A stretch of 34,255 nucleotides of DNA. Source: Akkermansiaceae bacterium. Lineage in GTDB: Bacteria; Verrucomicrobiota; Verrucomicrobiia; Verrucomicrobiales; Akkermansiaceae. The stretch's first letter is position 1. Every line of letters begins with the position of its first letter. Below the pieces are notes generated by a model. The model made no database searches, had not been told where the DNA came from, and saw only the letters and a program-made list of their open reading frames with translations. This document shows positions 1 to 9,598 of the stretch, piece by piece. The translations under genes and the position numbers were made by a program. Where the stretch lies: contig JABDMC010000061.1 in NCBI GenBank assembly GCA_013001695.1, positions 1 through 34,255 of the forward strand. Direction: 5' to 3'.

Positions 1-1598
1 ACGACGAAAACTGGAACGCGGTGGTGAAGATCTTCCAACGCGGGGAGTTTCCCGGCGAGCCGGACATCCAGGCCGGGATCTACATGCTCGCCGGCCGGGC
101 CCTCGCGAATCTCGACCGGCATCATGAAGCGATCCGCCTCTTCTTCAACGTCGAGCGGCTTTCCCCGCTGACCGACCTCGGCTTCGAAGCAAGCTACCGC
201 CGCCTCGCGAGCTTCTACGAGGTGAACGGACCGAACATCGCGGCGCAGGCCGATTCCCTCATCGAGATTTACGGCGGCAAGCACCCGGACCACAAGTGGG
301 TCCAGCTGGCCCTCGTCATGAAGGCCGAGACCCTCTTCCACCGCGACCGGATGGCGGAGGCGGCGGCGGCCTACTCGGAGGTGAGCCCCAAGAACCTGCC
401 CGAGGACCTCCTCCCCGGGCTGTATTTCAAGCGCGGCTGGGCCCTCGCCGAATCCGGCGACTACAACCGCGCCGCCCAGGACCTCACGACCTTCATCTCC
501 CGGTTTCCCGACGACCCGCGGGTTCTGCAGGCCCTCGCCCAGCGGGGCTCCGCCTACCTGAAACTCGGCGACCGGTCCTCGGCCCTGAAGGACTTCGACC
601 AGCTGCTCGCCACCGCCACCGAGCCGAACATCCAGGCCTTCGCCCACCAGCACCGCGGCCGGATCTTCCGCGAAGATCGCCGCTACGAGTCCATGATCGA
701 GGCCTACACGACGCTCCTCAACGAACACGACCGCCTCTCCCGCGACACCGTCGCCAATGCCAACTACTGGATCGGCTGGGGATGGTTCAAGCTCGATGAA
801 TGGGCCAAGTGCCTGCCCTACCTCGAGCAGGCGCGCTCCCTCGTCCCGGCAAACTACAAGGAGCCCGCCGGAACCCACCTCGTGATCGCGGCCTACTCGC
901 TGAAGGATGCCGAGCAACTGAAGAAGGCCGTCATCCGGCTGCAGAGCGACGTCCCCGGAAAGCGCCTTCCCGTGAAGATGCTCACCTGGCTCGGGCTGCA
1001 GCTCTTCCAGCAGGGCGACTTCGACGGCGCCGACACCTTCCTCACCCTCGCATCCAACCCGGAAGATCCGGCCGACACCGACCTCATCGTCTGGCGCCAC
1101 CTCGCCAAGGCGCGCATCGAACTCCGCCACTACAGCCGCGCCATGGATGTTCTCCCCATCGTCCTCGAACGCGAGGAGAGCGACTTCTGGCGGACCGACG
1201 CCTGTCTCGACAAGGTCCACGCCCTGATCGGCCTCGGCAAATGGGACGAGGCCCGCGTGGCCTGCCACGAAGGCCTCCAAATGGACCCCCACGGCACGAT
1301 CCTCGCCGGGCTCAACATGTCGCTCGGCAAGATCGCGATGCAGAGGAAGGACTACGAGAGCGCCGCGGCCAGCTTCCTGCGCACCGCGGAGGTCTTTATC
1401 GATGACCGCGAGATCAAGCCGCTCGCACTCCACCTGGCCGCCGAGGCTCTCGACGGCCTCGAGCGCGCCGACCAGGCCGCCGAGATCCGGGCCCAGTTGA
1501 AACGGGAATTCCCGGAGTGGAAACCGCGCCCGGAGCCGCCCGCCGCCCCCGCGCCGGAGCCTGCCGAACCGGCCGCCGCGGAAGCGGCGAAAAGCTGA
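1..1598 (+). CDS. Tetratricopeptide-repeat protein, 5'-truncated by window edge
   Basis: ORF 21..1598 stays open to base 1 in frame (…DENWNAVVKIFQRGEFPGEPD), so the true start is upstream. TPR-like helical repeats (e.g. LYFKRGWALAESGDYNRAAQDLTTFISRFPDDP) and a Pro/Ala/Glu-rich C-terminus. Confidence 0.85.
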   Translation, partial: DENWNAVVKIFQRGEFPGEPDIQAGIYMLAGRALANLDRHHEAIRLFFNVERLSPLTDLGFEASYRRLASFYEVNGPNIAAQADSLIEIYGGKHPDHKWVQLALVMKAETLFHRDRMAEAAAAYSEVSPKNLPEDLLPGLYFKRGWALAESGDYNRAAQDLTTFISRFPDDPRVLQALAQRGSAYLKLGDRSSALKDFDQLLATATEPNIQAFAHQHRGRIFREDRRYESMIEAYTTLLNEHDRLSRDTVANANYWIGWGWFKLDEWAKCLPYLEQARSLVPANYKEPAGTHLVIAAYSLKDAEQLKKAVIRLQSDVPGKRLPVKMLTWLGLQLFQQGDFDGADTFLTLASNPEDPADTDLIVWRHLAKARIELRHYSRAMDVLPIVLEREESDFWRTDACLDKVHALIGLGKWDEARVACHEGLQMDPHGTILAGLNMSLGKIAMQRKDYESAAASFLRTAEVFIDDREIKPLALHLAAEALDGLERADQAAEIRAQLKREFPEWKPRPEPPAAPAPEPAEPAAAEAAKS

Positions 1599-1641
1599 CC
1601 GGAATTGTTCAGGAGAGGCCGAATTTACACCCATTTTTCCG

Positions 1642-1669
1642 TTGCCACTCCGAGGCCGCTGTCTAGACT
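1642..1669 (+). promoter_or_regulatory. Putative sigma70-like promoter for the pyrophosphatase gene
   Basis: TTGCCA (1642-1647), 16-nt spacer, TAGACT (1664-1669), upstream of the ATG at 1751. Confidence 0.4.
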
Positions 1670-1750
1670 CCGGCCCCGCGCCCGGGGGGCTGCCGCAGCC
1701 TCCCCGGACCCACTGAAATTCTTCCCCGCACCTCGGTAGACCGACTGCTC

Positions 1751-3829
1751 ATGACATTCAATCCGCTCGTGACGCCGCTCGCCGGGATCGCCGGTCTCGC
1801 AATTGCCTTCGTCCTGCTCGCCCGCATCGCCAAGCGACCCGGCGGCGACGGGAAGCTGGCCGAAATCGCCGCCAAGATCCATCGCGGGGCGATGGTCTTC
1901 ATGCGGCGCGAGTTCCTCCTGATCTCGATCTTCGCGCTCATCATCGGCGGGGCGATCTTCCTCTTTCAGCCGGAGTACGGGGCGCAGCAGTCGCTGGCCT
2001 TCTTCCTCGGCGCCCTCGCTTCCTCGATGGCCGGGTTCATCGGGATGTTCACCGCCACGAAGGCGAACGTGCGGACCGCCCTCGCCGCCAGGGACGAAGG
2101 GCAGGCCCCCGCCCTTTCCATCGCCTTCTTCGGCGGGTCCGTCATGGGGATCACCGTCGCATCCATGGGTCTCCTCGGACTCGGCGGACTCTTCTACTTC
2201 TACAGCGGCAACGAGCACGTCGCGGAGATCATGGAGGGATTCGCGATGGGCGCCTCCCTCGTCGCGCTCTTCTACCGGGTCGGGGGCGGCATCTTCACGA
2301 AGGCCGCCGACGTCGGCGCCGACCTCGTCGGGAAGGTCGAGGCGGGCATCCCCGAGGATGACCCGCGAAACCCCGGGGTGATCGCCGATAATGTCGGCGA
2401 CAACGTCGGCGACGTCGCCGGCATGGGCTCCGACATCTTCGAGTCCTACTGCAACGCCCAGATCGCGACCATCGCCATCGCCGCCGCCCTCGGCGCCAAC
2501 CTCGCGGAAGGGGCCTCCAGCGCCTCGGTGGAATTCATGGAGAAGCTCGGCGCCTCCGAGGGGAAGGAAGGCGTCCTGCAGCTCATGCAGCTGCCCCTGG
2601 CGCTCACCACCGTGGGCCTCCTCTGTTCCCTCCTCGGCATTTTGCTGGTGCGCCTCATGGCCGGGAAGAATCCCGCCGAGGCCCTGCGCTTCGGCACCAT
2701 CGGCGCGGCGGTCCTCTTTATCGGGGCGGCCTTCGGGCGCGCCAGCTTTTCCGGCCTGAGCACCGCGGTGGGCCTCTGCGTCCTCTGCGGGGCGGTCGGC
2801 GGCATCGTCATCGGGTTGATTACCGAGCACTACACCGGCGGCGGCCCGGTGCGCGAAATCGCGCGCCAGGGGGAAACCGGGGTGGCCACCCTCATGATCG
2901 CGGGGCTCTCCCTCGGCCTGAAATCGGTGGCGGTCCCCCTTCTCACCATCGCGGCCACCATCTATATCTCCTACGAGTTCGCCGGCCTCTACGGGGTGGG
3001 CCTCGCCGCCGTCGGCATGCTCGGCACCGTCGGGATCACCATGGCGATCGACGCCTACGGGCCGGTGGCCGACAACGCCGGCGGCATCGCCGAGATGGCG
3101 GCCATGGGACCCGAGACCCGCACCATCACCGACGGGCTCGACTCGGTCGGCAACACCACCGCCGCGATCGGCAAGGGCTTCGCCATCGGCGCCGCCGGAC
3201 TCTCCGCCCTGGCCCTCACCACGGCCTTCATCCAGAAGACCGGCGTCAACCTCAACCTCAGCGATCCCGCCATCCTGCGGACCTTCTTCGTGGGCGTCTT
3301 CATCGGGGGGGTGGTGCCGTTCCTCAACGGGGCCATCACCATGAATGCCGTGGGGCGCGCCGCCTTCGACATGATCTCCGAAATCCGGCGCCAGTTCCGT
3401 GACATCCCCGGCCTCCTCGAGGGGACCGGCGAGCCCGACTCCGACCGCTGCGTCGATATCGCCACCAAGGCCGCCACCAAGCGCATGGTCCTCCCCGCCC
3501 TCCTGGCGGTCGGCACGCCGCTCGTCGTCGGCTTCGGATTCGGGGGCGACGGCGCCATCGCCCTCTCCGGGACGCTCTGCGGGGCCCTCCTCGGGTGCAT
3601 TCTCCTCGCCCTCATGATGTCCAATGCCGGCGGCGCCTGGGACAATGCGAAAAAGTATGTCGAGGAAGGCCACCACGGCGGCAAGGGCTCCGAAACCCAC
3701 AAGGGCTGCGTCGTGGGCGATACCGTCGGCGACCCCCTCAAGGACACCTCCGGGCCATCTATGAACATTTTGATCAATGTGATGGCGATTGTGAGTCTTG
3801 TGATTGCTCCCCTCCTCGCGGGCAGCTAA
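1751..3829 (+). CDS. hppA: Membrane-bound ion-translocating pyrophosphatase
   Basis: 692 aa, multi-TM. Family motifs include DVGADLVGKVEAGIPEDDPRNPGVIADNVGDNVGDVAGMGSDIFESY and GDTVGDPLKDTSGPSMNILI. Confidence 0.97.
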   Translation: MTFNPLVTPLAGIAGLAIAFVLLARIAKRPGGDGKLAEIAAKIHRGAMVFMRREFLLISIFALIIGGAIFLFQPEYGAQQSLAFFLGALASSMAGFIGMFTATKANVRTALAARDEGQAPALSIAFFGGSVMGITVASMGLLGLGGLFYFYSGNEHVAEIMEGFAMGASLVALFYRVGGGIFTKAADVGADLVGKVEAGIPEDDPRNPGVIADNVGDNVGDVAGMGSDIFESYCNAQIATIAIAAALGANLAEGASSASVEFMEKLGASEGKEGVLQLMQLPLALTTVGLLCSLLGILLVRLMAGKNPAEALRFGTIGAAVLFIGAAFGRASFSGLSTAVGLCVLCGAVGGIVIGLITEHYTGGGPVREIARQGETGVATLMIAGLSLGLKSVAVPLLTIAATIYISYEFAGLYGVGLAAVGMLGTVGITMAIDAYGPVADNAGGIAEMAAMGPETRTITDGLDSVGNTTAAIGKGFAIGAAGLSALALTTAFIQKTGVNLNLSDPAILRTFFVGVFIGGVVPFLNGAITMNAVGRAAFDMISEIRRQFRDIPGLLEGTGEPDSDRCVDIATKAATKRMVLPALLAVGTPLVVGFGFGGDGAIALSGTLCGALLGCILLALMMSNAGGAWDNAKKYVEEGHHGGKGSETHKGCVVGDTVGDPLKDTSGPSMNILINVMAIVSLVIAPLLAGS

Positions 3830-3855
3830 AGTGTGGGCGAAGGTTTCTTCGCCAG

Positions 3856-4311
3856 ATGCTTCCCGAACCACCGCAAGCAAGACGGCTGTCCATCGAGCAC
3901 CGGGCCCGCTCGGTCCCCAACCGGCGGCCCTTTGTCGGGGCGCTGCTTTTCTCGGTCGTCTTTTACCTTTCGCTGGTGGCCACCGTCGGCTCACTCTTCG
4001 CGGTCATCCTCCTGGCGACCAAGGCCTCCGCGATCGCCTTCGGCGTGTGCATCGGCATCAACGTCTTCACGTGGCTGATCTCCTACCTGAAACGGCGCGG
4101 AGCCAGCTGCCCGCTGTGCAAGGGCACCCCCTACGTCGACACCGGGGCCCACAAGCACATCAAGGCGGAGCGCCTCTTCCCCCTCAACTACGGCACCTCC
4201 AACCTCCTCCGGAGCCTCTTCGTGCAGCGCTTCCGTTGCCCGTATTGCGGGACGCCCTTCGACATGCTCAAGAAGGTCGACCGGCAGCTGCGCTCCGGCG
4301 CCCACCGTTGA
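3856..4311 (+). CDS. Small membrane protein with C-terminal zinc-ribbon-like Cys pairs
   Basis: ATG at 3856, in frame with the longer ORF 3595..4311. Two hydrophobic segments, then CPLC…CPYC. Start chosen downstream of the hppA stop. Confidence 0.7.
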   Translation: MLPEPPQARRLSIEHRARSVPNRRPFVGALLFSVVFYLSLVATVGSLFAVILLATKASAIAFGVCIGINVFTWLISYLKRRGASCPLCKGTPYVDTGAHKHIKAERLFPLNYGTSNLLRSLFVQRFRCPYCGTPFDMLKKVDRQLRSGAHR

Positions 4312-4345
4312 GAATCGGGCTTCCTCTCCGCCGGCGGGCGGGCCC

Positions 4346-5608
4346 TCAGGTCTTGGCGTTCACGATGCGGCTGACGAGGGGCTTCAGGGTGAGGCCCTGC
4401 ACCACGATCGAAAAGACCACCACCACGTAGGTCACCACGAGGATCACCTCCCGGGCTTCGGCGTGTTCCGCGGCCTTGGGAATCCCCAGCGCGAGGGCCA
4501 CCGAGATCCCCCCGCGCAGCCCTCCCCACGTCAGGATCCGCCGCACCCCCGGGGTGAATTCCCGGAACCGCTTCAGGATCGTCACCGGCAGGGAGACCGC
4601 CGTGAAGCGCGCCGCCAGCACCACCCCGATCAGGACCACCCCGGCCATGAGGGCCTTCCCCGTGAGCTCCAGGACAAACAGCTCCAGGGCGATCAGGAGA
4701 AACAGGACCGCATTCAGGATCTCGTCCACCAGTTCCCAGAAGAGGTCGAGGTGCTCCCGGGTGGTGTCGCTCATGGCAAACATCCGGCCGTGGTTGCCGA
4801 TCATCAACCCGGCCACCACCATCGCGAGCGGACCGCTCAGGTGCCATTCCGATGCCAGCCGGTATCCGCCGGTCACGAGGGCGAGGGTGATGAGGATCTC
4901 GATCTGGTAGCTGTCGATGGACCGCAGCATGAAGTACCCGACGAGCCCGAGGGCCGCCCCCCAGGCGATGCCGCCGCCGGCCTCCACCGCGAAGAGCTTG
5001 GCGATTTCCGCGGCGCCCCCGCCGTGGTCCCCGTGCCCGCCGAGCGCGATCCCGAGCACCGCGAGGTAAACCACCACCCCCACGCCGTCGTTGAAGAGCG
5101 ATTCCCCCGTGATCTTCGTCTCGAGGGACTTGGGCGCCCCGGCGGTCTTCAGGATCCCGAGCACCGCCACGGGGTCGGTCGGCGAAATCAGCGCCCCGAA
5201 CACCAGGCACCAGATGAAGGGCACCGTGAAGCCGAAGAGCGGAAAGATCAACCAGGCCACCGACCCGATCAGGAAGGTCGAGAAGACCACCCCGAAGCTC
5301 GCCAGGATGCCCACCAGCCGGCGCTGGCTCGCGAGGTCGCCGAGGTTCACGTGCAGGGCCCCGGCAAAGAGGAGGTAGCTCAGCATCCCCTCCATCAGCG
5401 CCTCGTTGAAGTCGATGCCCTCCACGAATTTGTCCGCCGCGGCCGGGATGACCGGCAGCACCCCGCCGAGGACCAGCAGCAGGAGGCTCAGGACGAGGCC
5501 GATCAGCATCACCCCGATGGTGGTGGGCAGCTTGATGAACCGGTGGTTGAGGTAGCCGAAGACGGCGGCGAGAGCCAGCAGGACCGCGGCGATATCGAGG
5601 GTTTCCAT
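4346..5608 (-). CDS. Na+/H+ (cation:proton) antiporter, NhaP/CPA1 type
   Basis: 420 aa, multi-TM. Motifs ALISPTDPVAVLGILK, ESLFNDGVGVVVY and LTWGGLRGGISVALAL. Confidence 0.93.
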   Translation of the reverse strand: METLDIAAVLLALAAVFGYLNHRFIKLPTTIGVMLIGLVLSLLLLVLGGVLPVIPAAADKFVEGIDFNEALMEGMLSYLLFAGALHVNLGDLASQRRLVGILASFGVVFSTFLIGSVAWLIFPLFGFTVPFIWCLVFGALISPTDPVAVLGILKTAGAPKSLETKITGESLFNDGVGVVVYLAVLGIALGGHGDHGGGAAEIAKLFAVEAGGGIAWGAALGLVGYFMLRSIDSYQIEILITLALVTGGYRLASEWHLSGPLAMVVAGLMIGNHGRMFAMSDTTREHLDLFWELVDEILNAVLFLLIALELFVLELTGKALMAGVVLIGVVLAARFTAVSLPVTILKRFREFTPGVRRILTWGGLRGGISVALALGIPKAAEHAEAREVILVVTYVVVVFSIVVQGLTLKPLVSRIVNAKT

Positions 5609-5624
5609 GGTAGTTTCGGCGGGA

Positions 5625-7010
5625 TCAGTCCACCGCCGCCCGGACCGGGATCTCGGGGACGAAGTCCTTCCAGGTGTCGTCCCCCGCGACCTTCATGTTC
5701 TCGAGGTCGCGGCTGGTGTAACGCAGCAGACCTTCGTCGCCGCACGGAACATCCACCACGAGGCCATGCTGCCGGAGGTGCAGGTAGAGATGCTCGAGGT
5801 GGTCCGGCGCCTTGAAGTTGGCGGCCGTCACGAGCTCACCCGTCCGGCGGTTCTTCCACGGGTACACGAAGAGGCGGACGTCGTTTTTGAACAAGCGCCC
5901 GAAGGATTCCAGGATCCCTCCCTCGAGGTGCGCCGACCACTTCTCCTTGAAGAGCTCGTTGAGCAGCCCGATTGACAGGAGCACGCCGGTCGGCTGGTCG
6001 GTGTAGCGGTGCAGCACCCCGACGACGCGGTAAAACTCCGGGCACGACGAAATCAGGACGTTCTTCCCGAGGGCCTGCAGGGCATCGGCCCGGTCGAGGA
6101 AGTCGAGGTGATCGACCTCGGCGTCCTCCCGCAGGACGTTGCTCATCGTCATCTCGCAGAGATCCATGCGCCGGGCCGATTCTTCCGGGCTGAGATCCCG
6201 CGAGAAAACGGTGCGGGCCTGCTCGAGCATGTCGAGGTGCACCTTCGTGACCGGGTTGAAACTCCCCCGCAGCAGGACGATGGACCGCTTGTAGAGGGCC
6301 TCCGCGGGCTGCACGACCTCCCCGTCGGCGAGGAACATCGCCGCCGCCGTCAGCCCGCTCCGCACCAGCTGCAGCGAACAGAGCCGGTTGTCGACAAAGC
6401 GGAAGTCGGGCCCGTTGAACTTGAGCATGTCCACCTCGACGCGCTTCCCGGGGAGGTTGTCGACCAGCGCGCCGACGAACTTCTCGAGACTGAGGCGGTG
6501 GTGGAACGCCCCGTGAATGAAGTTCACCCCGAGGATCCCGAGGGCCTCCATCTGGGCGACATTCTCGTGGTCGAGAAGGCGCACGTGCATGAGGATGTCG
6601 TTCGGGGGCCCGTGCGGCTTGAGCTGCAGGCGGATGCCCAGCCACCCGTGGCACTCGCCGTCGTCCTGGTAGCCGCGGGCCCGGACCGTGTTGCAGAACG
6701 AGAAGAACGTCGACCGGTCACCGCGTTCGCCCGCCAGCCGCTCGACGAGGATCGAGTACTCGTGATCCAGCATGGCGCGCAGCCGCTGGCGGGAAACGTA
6801 GCGCCGCGCCGGCCCGTAGATCGCGTCGCTCATCGTCATGTCGTACGCCGAGATCGTCTTGGCCACCGTGCCGGCCGATGCCGAGGCGCGGAAAAACCAG
6901 TTGGCGACCTCCTGGCCGGCCCCGATCTCGGCGAAGGTCCCGTAAATCTCCTCGTCGAGGTTCAGCCGGAGGGCCTTGTCGTAGGTGCTGGAGACCGCTT
7001 GTTTCGCCAT
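5625..7010 (-). CDS. Conserved protein of uncertain function with a nucleotidyltransferase-like motif (GSFNPVTKVHLDML)
   Basis: 461-aa ORF ending 16 nt upstream of the antiporter start. The central motif resembles the GxFxPxxxxHL signature of NMN/NaMN adenylyltransferases. Confidence 0.65.
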   Translation of the reverse strand: MAKQAVSSTYDKALRLNLDEEIYGTFAEIGAGQEVANWFFRASASAGTVAKTISAYDMTMSDAIYGPARRYVSRQRLRAMLDHEYSILVERLAGERGDRSTFFSFCNTVRARGYQDDGECHGWLGIRLQLKPHGPPNDILMHVRLLDHENVAQMEALGILGVNFIHGAFHHRLSLEKFVGALVDNLPGKRVEVDMLKFNGPDFRFVDNRLCSLQLVRSGLTAAAMFLADGEVVQPAEALYKRSIVLLRGSFNPVTKVHLDMLEQARTVFSRDLSPEESARRMDLCEMTMSNVLREDAEVDHLDFLDRADALQALGKNVLISSCPEFYRVVGVLHRYTDQPTGVLLSIGLLNELFKEKWSAHLEGGILESFGRLFKNDVRLFVYPWKNRRTGELVTAANFKAPDHLEHLYLHLRQHGLVVDVPCGDEGLLRYTSRDLENMKVAGDDTWKDFVPEIPVRAAVD

Positions 7011-7095
7011 GCGCTGGCGGGATCATAGCCGCGGCGGCCGCCATGCGGCAAGATCCATCCGGCCCGCCAACCGCGCGGGCGAGCGTCCCGGCGCC

Positions 7096-9567
7096 CTACT
7101 CGGTGACCAGCTTCAACTTCTCCGGGGGCGGCAGTCGCAGGCTGGCTTCCTCTTCACCCCGCACTCCGTAGTCGAGCAGGAGCATGGGTCCCAGCGTGAG
7201 GGAGTCGGCGCTCTCTTCCTCCGGCGCCAGCGAGAGGGTGATCGCGTTGTAGGGATCGCTCCCGATCAAGGCCGGCGCCTTCGGCCGGATCGGGCTCACG
7301 GCGAGGCGCTGGCGCTGCGCGGAGGCCACCGACTCCGGCCCGTAGTTCGCGAGAACCTCCTCGACCGCCACCCCGCCCTGCCCGTGGACGTCGCAATATC
7401 CGAGCTGGGCGCGGTCGGCCCGGAGGATTTCCCGGTAGGCGGTGGTCCGGAAGGTCACCCCGTGTTCCGGATGCTCTTCGGTGTCGTAGCAATACCGCGT
7501 GGCCATGAGGCCCGACCGCGAACAGATCGACACCGGCTCGAGCCCCTCCGGCATCGCGACTTCCTGCCCCGAGAAATTCGAGGAGGCGGCGTTGATGGTG
7601 TCCACCCAGATCGGAAACGCCAGCTGCTTGCCGAAGGCTCCTTCGAATATCGGGGTGTTCCCGTCGATGAATCCCACCCACACCCCGAGACTCACCCGGC
7701 CGTTGTATCCCAGGCACCAGCCGTCCGAGAAGTTGTGGGTCGAGCCGGTCTTGACCGCGCCCGGAAATTCCTCGCCGCCGAGCTGGGACCCCTGCGCCGC
7801 GAGGTTCCCGCTCTTGGTGACATCCTGCAGCATGCTGTGCATCTGGTAGGCGGTCGTGGCGGAGCAGACCTGCTCGGCGGCCGACTGCTTCGCCGCCGCC
7901 TGGTAGACCGTCTTTTCCTCGGCGTTGTCGATGCGCTCGATGTAGTAGCGCGCCCGGGGGCGCATGCCGCCATTCGAAAATGCCGAGTAGGCCAGGACGG
8001 CCTCCGCGAGCGCCGCCGGCTCCCATCCCAGCAGGAGCCGGGTGAGGAGCTTTTCGCTCGCGGGCCGGAGGCCCATCGTCCTGCTCTGCGCATCGACCTT
8101 CTCGAGGCCCAGGTCCTTGCCGAGCCGCACCGAGGCCGCGATCTTCGAGGCCGCGAGGGCGCGCCGGCAGGTGATGCGTCCCTCGTAGCGCGGCTGGGCG
8201 ATCTCCATGCCCCACTCGCCGAGGATCCCCTCCCGCCCGCCGATCATCACGGCCCGGTTGTCCATCGGCTCGTCCCGCACCGCGGTCGACGGGTGCCAGT
8301 CGTTCTCCAGCGCCGCCGTGTAGATCACGGGAAGAAACGCCGTCCCGAGGGGACGCCGGCCCGACTCGACGATGTCGAACTGGGAATGCACGAAATCGCG
8401 CCCGCCCACGTGCGCGAGAACCGCCCCCGTCGCCGAGTCCACCATCAACACCCCCCCCTGCAGGTAGGCCGGGGGCTTCCCGCTCGCCTTGTTGTAGTCC
8501 CCGTGGAGCGGGTGGCCGTAGCCGCCGGTGCTCTCGATCCGGGCGAGGTGCGACGTCAGGCTCTCCTGCGCCCGCTCCTGCACCTCGCTGTCGATCGTGG
8601 TGTAGATCTTGAACCCCCCGCGGGACATGGCTTCCAACCCGACGCGGTCCCGCGCGATTCCAGCCACTTTCTCGTAAAGGTGCGAGGTCCCCCGCCGCAA
8701 CGGCTTCGGGTTCACCTTCACCGGGAGGGCCCTGAGCCGGGCCCACTCCGAATCGGTCACGGTCCCCTCTTCCAACATCCGGTTGAGGACATGGTCGCGG
8801 GCCTTCTTGTTGTCCTCCGGCGAGCGCAGCGGTGAGAGCGCCGTGGGGTTCTTCACGCAGGCCACGATGGAGGCGCATTCCTCCACGGTGAGATCCTTCG
8901 GCTCCTTCCCGTAGTACCCGAGCGAGGCCGAGCGGATCCCGTAGAACCCGCTGCCGAAGGGAATCCGGTTCAGGTAGAACTCCAAAATCTTCATCTTGGC
9001 CTCCATCCCTTCCTCGCCGGGAAACTGCGACATCATCCACTTCTCGATCCGCAGCGCCAAAAAGGCCTCCACCATCTTGCGGTCCATGCCGCCCTCCCCC
9101 CGCTCGCGGGCTTCGGATTGCAGGTCGAAGGCGTTCCGCGCCAGCTGCATGGTGATGGTGCTCGCCCCCTGCGTCACCTCCCGGGCCTTGAGGTTCAGGT
9201 AGACGGCCCGCATCACCCCGATCCAGTCGACGCCCTCGTGGTCGAAGAACCGCTGGTCCTCCTGGGCGAGGAGCGCCTGGATGAAGATCTCGGGCACCTC
9301 CTCGATTCCCACGAGGCTCCGGTTCTCCACGAAGATCCGGCCGAGCTCCTTCCCCTTCCGGTCGAAGATCAGGCTGGGCTCCTCGACGTCGTCGATGCGC
9401 TCCAGGTCGTAGGTCAGGGAGCGCTCGCGGAACGGCTCGAGTTTTTGATCGGCCCACCAAAGCCCGCCGAGTCCCGCCAGGACGCAAATCGCCAGGAAAA
9501 TCCACAGCCCTTTCCGTTGATACAGCCGCTTCTTCTTTCCGTCCTTGAAACGTTCGCGTTTCGCCAT
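7096..9567 (-). CDS. Class A penicillin-binding protein (GT51 transglycosylase plus degenerate transpeptidase domain)
   Basis: GT51 motifs EDQRFFDHEGVDW and QGASTITMQLARN; KTGS box in GAVKTGSTHNFSDGWCLGYNG. N-terminal TM anchor. Confidence 0.93.
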   Translation of the reverse strand: MAKRERFKDGKKKRLYQRKGLWIFLAICVLAGLGGLWWADQKLEPFRERSLTYDLERIDDVEEPSLIFDRKGKELGRIFVENRSLVGIEEVPEIFIQALLAQEDQRFFDHEGVDWIGVMRAVYLNLKAREVTQGASTITMQLARNAFDLQSEARERGEGGMDRKMVEAFLALRIEKWMMSQFPGEEGMEAKMKILEFYLNRIPFGSGFYGIRSASLGYYGKEPKDLTVEECASIVACVKNPTALSPLRSPEDNKKARDHVLNRMLEEGTVTDSEWARLRALPVKVNPKPLRRGTSHLYEKVAGIARDRVGLEAMSRGGFKIYTTIDSEVQERAQESLTSHLARIESTGGYGHPLHGDYNKASGKPPAYLQGGVLMVDSATGAVLAHVGGRDFVHSQFDIVESGRRPLGTAFLPVIYTAALENDWHPSTAVRDEPMDNRAVMIGGREGILGEWGMEIAQPRYEGRITCRRALAASKIAASVRLGKDLGLEKVDAQSRTMGLRPASEKLLTRLLLGWEPAALAEAVLAYSAFSNGGMRPRARYYIERIDNAEEKTVYQAAAKQSAAEQVCSATTAYQMHSMLQDVTKSGNLAAQGSQLGGEEFPGAVKTGSTHNFSDGWCLGYNGRVSLGVWVGFIDGNTPIFEGAFGKQLAFPIWVDTINAASSNFSGQEVAMPEGLEPVSICSRSGLMATRYCYDTEEHPEHGVTFRTTAYREILRADRAQLGYCDVHGQGGVAVEEVLANYGPESVASAQRQRLAVSPIRPKAPALIGSDPYNAITLSLAPEEESADSLTLGPMLLLDYGVRGEEEASLRLPPPEKLKLVTE

Positions 9568-9598
9568 GAAATGAGGGGGTCCTCCACCGCCGCGTGCG

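Noticed and set aside
1625-3994. 789-aa minus-strand ORF opposite hppA
   Set aside because: Antisense to a clear pyrophosphatase gene; Gly/Asp/Glu/His-rich composition typical of shadow frames in GC-rich coding DNA.
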